From contig NC_134655.1 of assembly GCF_030463565.1 (NCBI RefSeq), forward strand, positions 4,538,372 through 4,602,371: a stretch of 64,000 nucleotides of DNA, read 5' to 3'. This document shows, in pieces, positions 25,001 through 50,701 of the stretch. The position numbers and the translations under genes are program-made. Source of the stretch: Pelecanus crispus (lineage: Eukaryota > Chordata > Aves > Pelecaniformes > Pelecanidae). The notes under the pieces are model-generated. The model saw only the letters and a program-made list of their open reading frames with translations, did no database searches and had not been told where the DNA came from. The stretch's first letter is position 1. Every line of letters begins with the position of its first letter.

Positions 25001-28000
25001 TCTGTGAGTTTTTATATGAATACATTCAAAGGAAAAAGCCAACTTTGTCTTTTTGGGACTTACTAAGTTTTTCTAACTGATGTCTATTAAGAATTACAAC
25101 TGATTTTTGTCAGGATAGAAACATTTTAAATTACCATAAATGTGTACAAATTAGCTAAGTTATCTGTTTTTATACACACTTTTAAAAGTATTTCAAATAA
25201 TCTGAAATTTCAAAATGAAAGAAATGCAACCTTTAACTTTTACTAATGCAAACATTAGCATAACTGGCTGCAAGCGTACAAAGGGTGTTTGTACACGCAC
25301 TTAAAATTCACGTGCTAAAAGTGATTTCAACAGGGTGCCACTTTTAGCACAAACCACACATTCTTTCCCATTAAGACCTTTTTATATTATTTCAGGCAGT
25401 ATTTTGAACATTCTGATGAGGTTTTTTAGCATGTTGGAAAGTTGTTGCAGTAAACTGTAAAAGTTCTTAAGTTAGTGTTCCATACTGAATTGAGTTTTGT
25501 TGCTTAGTCAACTTGAAGATCATCTGACATATAAACCCACACATTTCATGCATGTAGAAAGGATTATTAGATGACATCAGTAGGATGTAATTTTTCAAAC
25601 AGTCCTCTTTTCACATGTAGTCTTACAGTCCATTCTGCAACCTAGTTCAGTTTTAAAGACTTAGTATTGATAATCAGGAATAAAATGGGAATTGGATCTT
25701 GTGAAATACCTGTTTAAATCATGACAGTACTGTTGTAATTCACTGTGTTATTTGCATCTCATCAGTGCTTAGATGACAAGAGGAGCAGGTCCTCATAATT
25801 TTAGATATGGTGAAAAAAAGGGACAGCTCTTACCCCAGCGACTTCAGTTCAATTCACTATTGCCCAGATGCAGTAAGAAAGAGTGGAAAATAGCAGTGGA
25901 AAGACGAGATAATTGCAATAAGTATATATTAATAGTCAATTGCATCAGTCAATATAGATTTAATTAGAAAGTAGTAAGCACATCAATGTGTGAAAATATG
26001 ATTTTCAGTTCTTTGTATCTGTTGTAATAACATGTACACAGACAATACTCCTTTCATACTATTGGTCAGTCCAGAACATTGGCTAAAGAATTTAAGTAAA
26101 TATGAGCCCATTCCTCTCCTCCCCTTCTAAATTAGTTCTTGATTAGTAGTGAGGTTTTTTTTTTACCAGTAGGACTACTTCTGAAAAAGCTACTACTCAG
26201 CCTGAATAAAAGCTATAGTACTGTCTCATTATAGTAAATTGTTTGCGTTAGTCCAACAAGCCTGCTTTTTATCCAAGTCGTCGTTTCTGGTCATATGTTT
26301 TTTGTTGGAAGGTGAAGAGCAGTGAGAGTTCTCCGTGAGGTCTATTTTAACGTATAGCATTGTGTCTAATCATGGGCATGCACTGAAGTTTTCTTACTGC
26401 AGTCTTAGCACTATGGCTGGCTTCTGTTTTAAATACAAGCTCCACTGCTGCTTTGGGAGCACCAAATTAACTGGAATGAAAATATCATACAAGATTTGTA
26501 ATATAAAGCAGTAAACCTTCATTTTAGAGAACTGGAGCTTATAGGGAAGGAAAATGTTCTCTCTTCTGCTGAGGTTTGACTGTATGCTGAGCAGTTGATG
26601 ATGAGGTTAACTAGAGCACAATAAGCATATACGTTTTGAAAAGAATATAGCATTCGCTTTTTATAAAAAGAAATATGCAGAACACTCTTTGAACAAGTCT
26701 GAGCTTAGTTTAGTACATTATACTATCATTCAATTTTAGTCTATAGATTTAATTAAAAAATTTAACGCGGTGATCATGTTATTTTAAGTATCTGCAGCTC
26801 TCTCAATCTTGCATTACATTAAATGCTGTTGATATTGGCTACAGCACAACTGCAGATGTTGGAATTCTTATTAAAAAACCCAACAACCTATTAATAGATT
26901 TCTGTTATGCTGTTAGTAGCAGTTGTCTTGTTTAACCTGAAATGTTAATTGTAGCCTCCCTCATCGCCTGAGGGTGGCAAATATGTTAATAAGGGTACAT
27001 TTTTGAGGTGTGCCCACGTTCTTTTAATTCTTGATGGAGCCCTGAAAACTTCCCTGCTCTGATCTGTTTGTCAGCTTCTGTCCATGAAAGACTGGGCTTT
27101 GCCATAAGCTCTCAGCGTTACTCACTCCCCTATGTGTCCCAGGTACCGCTCTTTTGTTAGCGCACCTTTGCCTTTTATTTTTCCTGCTGTGTGCGTCATT
27201 CATGATGTGTTTGCATGCCGTATTTGCATGCCATCCAGATGAAGATAAGAACCTATATCTTTTACGTGGCAGCGTGGACTAGTTGCCGACCAGTGGGCTA
27301 GCCCCAGCTGTGGTTTGCTAGGATGCTTTTGTTTTTCTCCCAAACACCTTTGGTCTTTATTCAGGCCCAGTTTTCCTTACTGAGGAAAGATTTCTGACAT
27401 GCAGATAAAATCTTGCCAAACTGTGCTTTATTTTAAATTGGATTAAATTGGTCAAATTGGGTTCCATTTTCCATACCTGGAGTTCTGAAATGCATATATT
27501 GAAGTAGTTTTTGGAGGGGGAAAAGCAAATCTGTGTAATCCCTTTCCAAGAGTCTGACATTGATAATTGAAAAGTAATAGATTAAAAATTCAGTTGCTCG
27601 GGCAAAGTTAATAAAGCAGTTTTGGAATATTATCTAGTTTTTAGAGTACACTGTGTAGACTTTTGAGGACTCTGTATCAAGATAAATTTTAATCTGAATA
27701 AAAGTTGATATAATATTCTGCAAAGCAGTAAAGAAACCTGTTGTATCTTTTCTCTGTAGTACAAATATTTAGGGGGAAAACAACTGTTGACCTTTCTCAC
27801 AATTACGCAATTGTAGCATTACTCAAGTAGCTGAAACGCAATATTACAATGCGAAGGACAGACTTGGGCTCAACAGCCCTGAACTATTCAAACAGAGATA
27901 GTGGGGAAAAGTCTTTGAAAAGTAAATATTTGTGGATGCAACAAACAAGTATGGAAAAGATTCATCCTCTTTAGTCTTCAGAGCAGTACACGCTCATGCA

Positions 28001-28168
28001 GCGTACGTGCCTCTTAAATCAGTTACTTCAGTCTCCTTTGTCTTGATGCATTTGAAGTGAACTCTTAAAAGGACTAAAGCTACTGGACTGACTGTAATAT
28101 TACTAATTTAATTCTCTTTTTCTTTTTTTCTTTCCTGCTGTCTGCTTGGCTCTGGTCTTCACCCGCAG

Positions 28169-28335
28169 GTGTCCACTGTTGGCTCTCAAAGGTTACTAAA
28201 ATTTTAGCAGCTGCTCTGAAACAGAATTACCTAAGTTTCACTTACTGTTGCTTCTTCCTGCGCCACACTGCACTGCTGCTTTGCTCTTGCCTGCTTCAGA
28301 ACACAATAAGAGATTTTGTTTTTTAAATACCTGCA
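28169..28335 (+). other. ACSL4: 5' UTR part of the ACSL4 initiator exon
   Basis: A long pyrimidine tract (from about 28,110) and CACCCGCAG give the best acceptor at 28168/28169. The 167 nt from there to the ATG contain no upstream ATG, and a TAA at 28324-28326 is in frame with the start. A weaker alternative acceptor is CTGCTTCAG near 28299. Confidence 0.6.
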
Positions 28336-41419
<13,084 letters not shown>

Positions 41420-43185
41420 ACAAGTTATGTTGACCAGACAGTTGTGCAGGTGGTTCCTTCTGATGCCTCAGTTTTGGATGTCTGTGTATACTGTAGCTAT
41501 CACACATTCAGAAAATATACCAAATGGATGAATGTTTCTATAATCTCTATCGAGTACAACAGAGACTGTCTTAGACTCCAAATTCTTAATTATTAGCAGA
41601 TTAGACGCTGATGGTCTTCAGAGAGTTTCATGTGAGCATCTCCAGTTTTGAGACAGACATCATCATGTGACGCAGTATGACCAGGTCATTTTATTATTAT
41701 TGGTTCTCTAGCATATTCAGACTGCTTGCAACTTCTCTGTAATTCATTCTGAAGTCTGGCCTGTATTTCAGAGACAAATTAATATAACTGTGATGATTCT
41801 TCTGTCATAGTAAGATACTTAGTGAGGGAGGAAAAGAAAGTAAACTCTACCCTTCTCCATTTAAAAACAAAACTAAGACTACAATGTTAGTCAAGAACTT
41901 GCTAGAGATCACTAATAATGCACTGCTTGAGAATGGAGGGATTCTTCTGCACATCAGTTAGCATCTTGAATATTTACAGTGCCTAAAAAAAATATAAAGT
42001 ACACTTACTGAAGTAAAGGTGAACTGAAAAGCCTTCTTAAAACAAGTTATTTGAAATTTCATTCAAGAGCGTTGAATTAACTATTTCAACTTCCAGCTCA
42101 CCAAATATGTTTTTACTTGCCACTGTATTTTAATTCAAGCAGAGCTTTCCACTAGGATACGCGGCATAAAACAAAACAAAGACTTGCGCTGCGACAGGAG
42201 GTACTGATGAGAAAGCATCACCTGAACGCAGAACGCAAAACCTGCATCTTGATTGGCAAACAGCAGTGAAACTGATGGGCAGATGTCTCCAAACAGATTT
42301 GAAATGCAAAGGAGTTTGGGGGTTTGGTTTTGGTTTTGTTTTTTTTTTTTGAGGGTCAGTTAGTGGTTTTGTTTTGAAGGCATTGATCCTCTAGACCTTC
42401 ACATGCACCTGAGTAATGGTACAGGCTGCCTGTGTGTACTTTAGAGGATCAGGGTCTAAATGCCTGTATTCACCTTATGGAAAGGTATTTCTGTTCACCT
42501 TTTAAATATGGTAAGCATAACAAGGCGACCAGAAACCAGCAGCTGTTTCCCCAGGTAGTCTTGTTTTACTTGCAGAAAAGCAGTCTGTGGCCAGGGAATC
42601 TTTGCTTTATGGAACTTGTAAAAAGGGACAAATCACTCTTTACAGAAATTCATTCTAAAAAAAATCTTCTCTTGTTAACTGGAAGCCATAGATACGAAGA
42701 AGCAGGAAGATCTAATTTAATAACAGTTCATCATTTGGTGTGCAGAATGCTGTACTGTGTCTTCTTTTGAATTGTAGCTGAGCTCCTGCATCCCTGCTAG
42801 CTCTTCACACTTGAACCATAAATGCTGTAAAAAGTGGAGGCTCTTGATACTGTTCTACTTTGCACTTTCTCAATCGTTTTATATATATATGTTGCTTACC
42901 TTTTGTATAGCTGTGGCCCTCAACTGCTATATATTACAGATTCATTTTAAAGTATTTATAGATTTCTATTGATATTATTTGTGTTGTGTATATGATGGTT
43001 AAAAGAAAAATTCTTTGATATTGTCACTGTACAGAAAGTAAAAGATTTTGTACTATGCTTCTCTTGAACACACTAGCTTGCAATTTCAGGGCAAGTTTCT
43101 CCTTTATTGCATGTATGTGTATTTTTCTTTTTTCCAGTTCAAACAGATTTTAGCAAAAATAAATCATGGCTATATAACCTTTAAC
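41420..43185 (+). other. ACSL4: ACSL4 3' UTR
   Basis: AT-rich sequence from the stop codon to just past AATAAA at 43158. It contains no repeat element I recognise. The real 3' end may use other sites; this is inferred from the single clear signal. Confidence 0.65.
43158..43163 (+). terminator. ACSL4: ACSL4 polyadenylation signal AATAAA
   Basis: Canonical hexamer about 1.74 kb after the stop codon. A T-rich stretch appears about 10-60 nt downstream, and the sequence changes character (GC-richer) by 43,200. Confidence 0.65.
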
Positions 43186-43876
43186 TAAATCATCCCTTCT
43201 CCTTGGGACCAAGTTCAGCCTTCCCCATGCATAACTTTCTCTGGCCAGGCCAGACCATTGCCAGCTCAAGAACCCCAAGGGGAAAGGGAAGAAGAAAACC
43301 TGGTATGTGAAGTTGACCGTACCTAGTTGTGCATGGAACTACGCCAGTCACTAAAAGGAGTGAGGAAATAGCTTTTCTAAAAAAGAATTTTTTTTCTTTT
43401 TAAGACGCATACAGTTGGTTTAGGACAACAGGAAATACTTCCCATATCAGTAGCAACTTTTTAAATGACTGTCCTGGAGCCACGTTACCAATTTTTCCGT
43501 GTTTAAAATTGGTCATTGTTAAATAACCTTTAGTCAGCCTGGTAGCATCACAAAAGTTGCATACATGTAAGAAAGCTACTTGCGCTTCAGTCTGTCAGCA
43601 GGTTCTATGATTTTTTTTATTATTATTATTATTTTTTAAAACCATGAATGTATTTATATGAAACATTTTATCTAGACTGCAGGTATCTTCTGTGTCTTGG
43701 TTGACTGAGGATTGCTATTTTCAATATATATGTATATACACATAAACAATGTTAACATTTCAAAAGTGGAATACAATTTAAATGGTTCAACAAGTTTGTG
43801 TTCCGAAAGATCTTTATATATTGCACACGTTGTCTCTAGTTACTGTTCAGCACCTCACATTCTCTCTGAACCTGAG

Positions 43877-44250
43877 CATAGAATCATAGAATCGTTTAGG
43901 CTGGAAAAGCCCTTTAAGATCATCCAGTCCAACCATTAACCTACACTACCAAGTCTACTCTAAGCCAATCAAGGGTAGACTAGACTAAACCATGTCCCCA
44001 AGTGCCACATCTACCTGTTTTTTGAACACTTCCAGGGATGGTGACGCCACCACCTCTCTGGGCAGCCTGTTCCAATGCTTGACTACCCTTTCCGTGAAGA
44101 AATTTTTCCTAATATCCAACCTAAACCTCCCCTGACGCAGCTTGAGCCCATTTCCTCTCATCCTATCGCTAACTACATGGGAGAAGAGACCAACACCCCC
44201 CTCACTACAACCTCCTGTCAGGGAGTTGCAGAGAGCGATAAGGTCTCCCA
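43877..44250 (-). mobile_element. CR1 LINE, 3'-end fragment
   Basis: Inverted CR1: ATAGAATCATAGAATCG, GGCTGGAAAAGCCC, then CACCTCTCTGGGCAGCCTGTTCC, and on to GCAGAGAGCGATAAGGTCTCCC, where it is 5'-truncated. Same subfamily as the 15-kb and 62.3-kb copies. The minus-strand frame across it is the LINE C-terminus. Confidence 0.95.
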
Positions 44251-47200
44251 TGCATACCTTTGAAGAACTCAAAAGGAGCAGCGACAGGTACAGGCTACAG
44301 GTGTTGCAAACAAAGCCTGGAGTGGGCCTGGTTTTTCTTTTAAGCAATGAACTAGATTTGGAAAAAAAAGATCATTTGCTACATATCAGCTTTTCAAGCA
44401 TTTTTGGAGAAGGGGAAGGATTGCATCAGGCTGCCTTCAAATACAGGGATTATTTGCAAATATAAAACTTGCTGTTTGGCAAGAACTTTATCCTTATTTT
44501 TAATGAATTCTAAATCCTTTTATGACAGAGCTTGTGGAGAAGTAAGAAACGGAGGATGAGCCAGAATGTCATTCTCACCATTAAAAATAAGGAATGCAAA
44601 ACCATTATGGGATGGTTACAGATGATATCCTGGGCTTGGCTGAAAGGACAGACAAGATGGGACTGAAGTGTGAGGGAGCAGTTCATTTACTGAGCAGGAA
44701 GGTTCCAGAAAGCTCAGAGTAGCTGCAAGTTCTTCAGAAAGCAGATTCAGAATTTAAAGTTATCCTCCTAAGTCTGAGAAGTTCAAAGAAAAACAGAAAT
44801 CCAGTTTGGGCACGTCTGATACAAGGTGATATTTAGGCCCTCTACGTCAAAAACCACGGGCTATCTAGAGAAAGCCAGGGTATAACCACAGCGACAGTGG
44901 GACTAGCAAGCTTCATCTATGACGGGTGATTATAGTTGAGCTTAGCTGGCCTCGGCGAGTGGCGCATGGCAAGAGCTGATAAACCTTCGACGACATCCAG
45001 CACGACCCTCACGAAGGCACAAAAGAGCAGTCACCAGCGGAAAGGGAGAGCAGAGAGCGAGTTTGCGCTAAGTGACAGGGTTTGACATTTTAAAAGAAGC
45101 GCAGAACTTTAAAACAATTCCTTACTGAATACTGAACTCGTTGCTCAGGATCTCTGCCACTGAAATTCTTTAGAGCCTTGGAGTCAACAAAGGTTAAGCA
45201 AACGCCTCTCGGGAACAGCTTTGACACAGGACTTGGGTGGGGACTGGAAGAGGAGACCTGGGTCCTGTACGTAACGCTGCACGCAAGATGTCATTAAATG
45301 GCTTGCAAAGGGGGGAAAGAAGTATAAAACAGAGAAAGTAATGAGTTACGGCCCTAAGAGTAGGCGAGGTGGTGTTTAACCAACCCAATGCAATTTTAGT
45401 GCCCCTGAAAACATCAGAGAACTTTGAGCGTAAGATGACAGAGCTGCCTGCCGGGTGAGCTGCAGTTCCCATCAAGCCCTTTCTGGCTGTGTAAGGAACA
45501 GGACACGAGAACGCGGGTCACTTATTTTCAGTCAAAAAAAAAAAAAAACAACCAAACCCACCAAAACCCAGATCTACCACATCCCAGAATGATAAATTAG
45601 CGATGCTCTGCAATTACATGCAACGCAGGAAATAAATTCTAATTGTGTATTTGGTTTTGGTGTGGGGTTTTTTGGGTTGGTTCGTTTGTTTTCTTTTCTA
45701 CTCAGCCTGCCTAATGGCTAAGCTCTATTTAGATGAGAGCAAATCAATTTCCCTTTTGGAGGCTAAAATTTAAACATGAGAAGCTTAAAAATAACAAATC
45801 TTGTGCTGCTTTTGTGTAAGACACCCCAAAGGTGATTTACAAAATACAATCAGTAAAGCTTGCAGTCACTGCTTACATGGAATTCTGAATGATGTACAGG
45901 GAGTAAAATTCAGGTATTCTACAGTAGCGTGAACTTACCTGCATTAATTTAAAAAAAACCAAAACACCACACACATTTCCAGTTAACTCTGTGCTGCTGC
46001 AAGGCAGACTGATTGCCTTTTTTTGGGGGTTTTTTTTTTTGGTTGGTTGGTTGGGTATTTTTTGTTTTTTAAGATGATAGGATTACATCAGCCATGGAGG
46101 AATAGGGCTGACTGTACTCAATACACACTCGTTGCTGGCCTGTCATTGTCACATAATTTAATTTGAATGAGTTCCGACAGAAATGGGGTATTGCTTGCAC
46201 TATTGCTTTGCTACTGGGAGCTGTAATATTGAGAGCCTTGCTATACCTTTATGGGGGAGAGACATGTTTTGAAGAAAATCAGACCCATTCTATATTGACA
46301 AAGTGTTTTAACGAAGCCGATTATCATAGGTAATCTGTCCAAAACTCTCTTTAGTTGGCGATGAGTAGTCTTGACGTTAGACCAATGCCAATTAAATTAG
46401 ACAGAGCTCTGGGCACAGCATCTGATCCTCAGAATCCTCACCTATGCTTTTAAAGCAAAAAAAAAAAACAACCCTGTTGCATTTTTCTCCCATTTTGAAA
46501 CACCAATAACCTGGTTAATGATGAACATTACCAGAGATGCCAGAAGTCTCCGTGTGCTTGTCCCACACGCTTATTTCTGCGTTTCCCCTCACCTGTCTCC
46601 TATCGCAGCGGTGTGCCCACCACGTCTACGCTATCCCCATTAGCCCTGAAAATCCAGACCCTGAGCATGAACACCTATCACTCGTGATCTCCCATCGTTA
46701 AAATGCTAAAGCAAAAAGATGTCATCCAAGCTTTACTTTTTAAAAAACACAGGTAAGGAAGTGGTGGGGGAAGTAATTTAGCACTTCTTGATTTGAAGCA
46801 GCGTGGGACTACTTCTAACCGGCTTCTGATGAACCTAATTAGGACTAAAACCAGCCCAACTCTGACTTCAGGTCGCGAGTCCACATATTATTCCAGCACT
46901 TAACAAAAGTCCCAGCCCTGGGAGGTGTTGCTGTGGTTTTTATTTGTTGTAAACAACATCGAACCTAAACCTTTCCTGTTGGATATAGATCAGCTTATTA
47001 CTTGCAGTGCTCCCCCAGGGAGTGAGCACAAAGAATGGCTCGCTGTACTCTACAGCTGCCTGCCCTACTTTACTTTCCGTCTTTCAAGTCTAAGCAAACC
47101 CAACCTCTCCCCAGCAGCCTGTTTTTCTAAAATTTAATCAGGGTCATTCAGCCAGGGCCGCTCTGTCCCTATGTTCAAAACACGACACCCGCCCCACGGG

Positions 47201-48779
47201 CCCTACACAGCTTAGGGCGATCACCTCCCAAAGCCCGGAACTTCACTGCGCTCCGGAGCACATTTGCCTCTGATGGAACACTGTAACTCTCACCTCGCGA
47301 CTTTTTTTCCTTGTTATTTTTAAACCCTGGGTCTCTGCTCTGAACACTTGCAGCAGCACAATGATATCGCCGTGCGGGGTGGAAATGCGCAGGTGGGGAC
47401 AGTGACTTCGTCAGGAGCTCTGCAAACAACTGCTACACCACATCCCAAGCTGAATTTCTAACAAGTCTGACTCAGTTTTAACCTACGTACAGCCCACTCG
47501 AAGCATTTACTGGCAAGCAGAGTCCATCCCTTCAGAGGAAAGACGCCAGGAAATTTGTTCATGCCAACAAAAAACATACTGTAGAAAAGCAAATTAAAAC
47601 CTGGTACTGTGTGAAGAAAAATCTATCAGACCCTGGGTTTTGGCTCTCTTGAGATTCTAAATGGATATTCAGCCCTTCTAACTGTAGTAAAAGCTATGAC
47701 CTATTGTATTTCCTATTCTATTTCCATTGTCTAGCCACCAATACACTTTCAGTAGGTCACCCTTAGATAACGAAAAAGCAAGATGCCTCCAACACATCTG
47801 AGCCAAAATCTTTGCTTAAGAGCCATGATTTTGTAAAAGGACTCGTAAGAGAAAAAACCCCACCGCTACGCACAACAGAAACACATCTTACTGACTCGGC
47901 AGCGATCTCGCACTCGCACCCTATGGCTTGCACTGATGCTGGGGGAGGAGCGGAGATCGTAACTATCCTTGAAGCAGAGGGTTTCTCAGTTCTGTTTTGC
48001 TGATGGAGAAACAAGAAATAATGAATTGTGACTCTTGGGGGCGGAGGGGAGGAGGAAGAATATGTTGTTGTAGAAACATCCTGTTTTACCAGTGTTTCTT
48101 CTGGAGCAACTTAAAGACTAAAAAAGCAGTGTTATGGCAAAACCAGCTGCTATTCCTTCAAAACCTAACCCAGCAGGACCGCGCTCTTGCCTGATGCTGT
48201 TTACACAGAAAAGCCCAAGTCGCCGCCGCCCCAACTCGCCTCCCCAGCTGCCCTTACAGATAGGCACTCGTTCTCATCTGCTGCTAAAATGCATCCTTTT
48301 CCCCGAGAGCAATGAGAGGAAAATGGGACAGAACACCACGATCAGCCCCAGCGCCTCCTGGAAACAGGCAAAGGAACCGCACGATGTAAAAATGACTAAA
48401 TGCTGGAGAGATTGTGAATCTGTAACATGTGCAGCTGCCACGTTCACCTATAAGCATGACGACAACCAAATTTAAAAAGCTACCAGCTACACAACCTGGG
48501 AGCAGAGAAAGTCTGAGGCCCTTGGAGCATTCATAGGATGTAAAAAAACCCGTAACTATGGGCACAGAGCTTGGGGGGGTGGGTGGGAGATAACTTGCCT
48601 GTCTGCTGCAGCCTCAGTCCCTCTCCAGCACAGACGTACTGGGACCAGCCCAGACTTACTGGGACCAGCCCAGCCCCCAGCCTGCTAACACTCAGCCCTC
48701 TCCAGGCCTTTCTGCTCACGGACCAGCTCCTCTTCAGCTACCACCAATTGCTTTAATTACTCCAATTAATTCTGCCCGT
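44251..48779. other. ACSL4-KCNE5 intergenic region
   Basis: About 4.5 kb with no recognised exon or RNA gene. Poly-A runs lie near 45533-45548 and 46456-46470, and a G/T-rich stretch at 46020-46070. A 20-bp tandem duplication is at 48631-48670. The reading frames are short and unlike known proteins. Confidence 0.55.
48631..48670. repeat. 20-bp tandem duplication
   Basis: CAGACGTACTGGGACCAGCC followed directly by a copy with one change (GACGT to GACTT). Confidence 0.9.
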
Positions 48780-48965
48780 GGGCGTCTGACCACCACAGCT
48801 GCTGCTGCTCAAGCTCCCGTGCCCGCCGCCTTTCCTTGCAGCGCTTTTTGCTTCTCCCTGCTACGCGCCGCTGCTGTTGGGCCCAGCGGGCCCGGCCTGC
48901 CCGGGGCCTTCGCTGCCGCCCGGCTGCGCTGCGGCAGCGCCGTGCTGGGTCGCCTGGGCCGGCGG

Positions 48966-49022
48966 GGCCGCGGATCCCCCACGGGGCCCGGATCCCCCAC
49001 GGGGCCGCGGATCCCCCACGGG
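48966..49022. repeat. Triplicated 18-20 bp GC-rich unit
   Basis: CGGATCCCCCACGGG occurs three times in a row, with GGGCC or GGGCCG spacers, upstream of KCNE5 inside the island. Confidence 0.9.
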
Positions 49023-49680
49023 CTTCGCACGCAGAGCCCTGCGACGGCGCTGGGAAGCTGCCAAAGCTCCGATGGGCAGAACCGGCCCCTTCCCGGCGCG
49101 GTGGACCCGCATTTTTCCCAAGCATTTGCTTGCACGGAAGGATCTTGCTTCTGTAATTCAGGGACCTCGGCGTGCGCTGTCGGCTGGGCGCGGTGCAGGT
49201 TTTTGTCAGCTCGCCCCGTTCCCTGCCGGAGGGGGCGGGGGCCCAGCCGGTGCTGAGCCGGGCCCAGCAGCCTGCCCTGCGCAGGACCGGGCACCGGCAC
49301 CGGGCCGCCCAGCCGCGCCTGTCGAACAGAATGAGCTTCTTGTACCCCTCCCAGCGTGGGAGCGTGCACTGGGATGGAACTGGGCATCTGCGAGGAAGCG
49401 GGATTTGCCTCTTGAGCCAGCCGGCTCCGTGCTCCCCGCTCGGGGGTGGCCGGGCCCCGGGGGCCGGCTCGCCCCTCGCCCCTCGGGCGGCAGCCATTTT
49501 AGCTGGGCTCCGGGCGTGACGGCACCGGCGGGGCCCGGCGGCTCCCCGCTGTCGGCAGGGAGGCAGCCGCGTTGTCCGGACAGCTCCCCGCTCCTTTTCC
49601 GGCAGCTTCGCCCCGCCGGGGCCCGGGCGCCGCCCCCCAGGCCCGGGGCAGGGGCAGCGGAGGCCGGGCCGGGCCGCGCC

Positions 49681-49992
49681 ATGAACTGCAGCGAGGCGCG
49701 GCGGCTGCCGGCGCTGCTCGGGGCCCTGCTGCGGGAGCTGCGCCGCGGCGGCAACGCCAGCCGGGCCGGGGCCGGGGCCGGGGCGGGGGGCGACGGCTCG
49801 CTGTACATCCTGCTCATCATGGTCTTCTACGGCTGCCTGGCCGGGGGGCTCATCCTGGCCTACACCCGCTCGCGGAAGCTGGAGTCCAGGCACGACCCCT
49901 ACCACCTCTACATCGAGCGCGACTGGGGCCGCGGCGGCGCGGGGCAGCCGGCCGAGGAGGGCGGCCCCGCCGAGGGGCAGCGGCTGGCGTGA
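49681..49992 (+). CDS. KCNE5: KCNE5, potassium-channel regulatory subunit
   Basis: Single-exon gene of 103 residues for a one-pass type I membrane beta subunit. In mammals KCNE5 (KCNE1L) binds KCNQ1 and strongly reduces its current by shifting activation to positive voltages. Seen here: N-terminal MNCSE with N-glycosylation sequons at N2 (NCS) and N25 (NAS), a Gly/Ala-rich linker (29-37), a transmembrane segment LYILLIMVFYGCLAGGLILA (41-60), then YTRSRKLES and HDPYHLYIERDW. MNCSE and LAGGLILAYTRSRKL match human KCNE5 from memory. The start is chosen because MNCSE is conserved and has G at -3; the frame stays open far upstream only because the island lacks stops. The protein is shorter than the human one (142 residues as I recall), mainly in the linker and tail. 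Its place between ACSL4 and NXT2 supports the name. Confidence 0.95.
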   Translation: MNCSEARRLPALLGALLRELRRGGNASRAGAGAGAGGDGSLYILLIMVFYGCLAGGLILAYTRSRKLESRHDPYHLYIERDWGRGGAGQPAEEGGPAEGQRLA

Positions 49993-50701
49993 GGGCGGCG
50001 CGGCCCGGCCCGGCCCGGCGGGCGGCAGCGGGCCCGCAGGGAGGACGGCCCCGCCGTGGCCCGCAGCTGGGCGCCGGGAGGGCTCCGCGCAGCGAGCGCT
50101 GCCGCGGGAGGGAGCGGGGAGCGGGGGCTGGGCTCAGCCGCGCCGCAGCCGCCCTGCGCGCCCGGGGCCCGTCCTGCGGCGGGGCCGCTCGTTAACGCCG
50201 CCGACGGCCGCGCGTGGCTCCTCCGCAAGCGCCCGCGCTACGGGCGGGCGGAGGCCGCTCCCACCCGCCCTGCCGAGCCCAGCTGGACGCCTCCGAGCGC
50301 CGTCGGCGGGCACCCCGCCGCCATCCCACCGCCGCCGCCCCAGCGCCGCGCCGTCACCGCGGGCAGCGTTTCACGCCAGCAAGAGCAGCGCCGTTCCCGC
50401 TGCGCTGCGCGCTCTGCCGTCGCTTCGGAGCAGCGGCAGGTCCGCCGGGCGCCAGGGATCGCAGGGCCAGCTCCCATTCTGCTCAAGCAGGGCTGGTTTG
50501 GCGGGCGGGGAGGCATTTCCCAGAACCGGGAGAGCTCGGAAGCGCCGGTTGTTCCCGTGAGGAAGGCAGCAGTACCCCAGCTCCGTGCCGCGGCGTTCCC
50601 GATGCACGCAGTAAGTTTTAAAGCCGCCCGTAACATCCTTCCGCACGCGGAGACGTGTAATTCCAAGAGTATCTCTGTACAAGTTAAACCTTAAGATTAA
50701 A
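49993..50701 (+). other. KCNE5: Probable KCNE5 3' UTR
   Basis: GC-rich sequence after the stop leads to an ATTAAA at 50696-50701, the first plausible polyadenylation signal. The end point is inference; no AATAAA lies closer. Confidence 0.4.

Larger units (their letters stand above)
5693..28168 (+). other. ACSL4: ACSL4 5' intronic region
   Basis: This is the 22-kb stretch between the promoter island and the exon that carries the initiator ATG. It contains the CR1 copies, hairpin cluster, tandem duplication, TG microsatellite and two candidate untranslated exons listed separately. The rest is AT-rich with frequent stops on all frames. Open frames of 111 to 194 codons on the minus strand resemble nothing I know and are about what chance gives over this length. 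Confidence 0.6.
48780..50560 (+). promoter_or_regulatory. KCNE5: CpG island enclosing KCNE5
   Basis: Very CpG-dense block with the whole KCNE5 reading frame inside. It rises at about 48,790 and fades after 50,560. No TATA box is evident near 49,450-49,680. The long open frames on both strands (up to 379 codons) are composition artefacts of a stop-poor region. Confidence 0.75.

Noticed and set aside
48877-49680. In-frame extension upstream of KCNE5
   Set aside because: The frame is open only because stops are rare here. The family start MNCSE begins at 49681, and the upstream translation is low-complexity.
48766-49905. 379-codon minus-strand frame overlapping KCNE5
   Set aside because: Composition artefact of the KCNE5 island; low-complexity translation without a domain, and antisense to a real gene.
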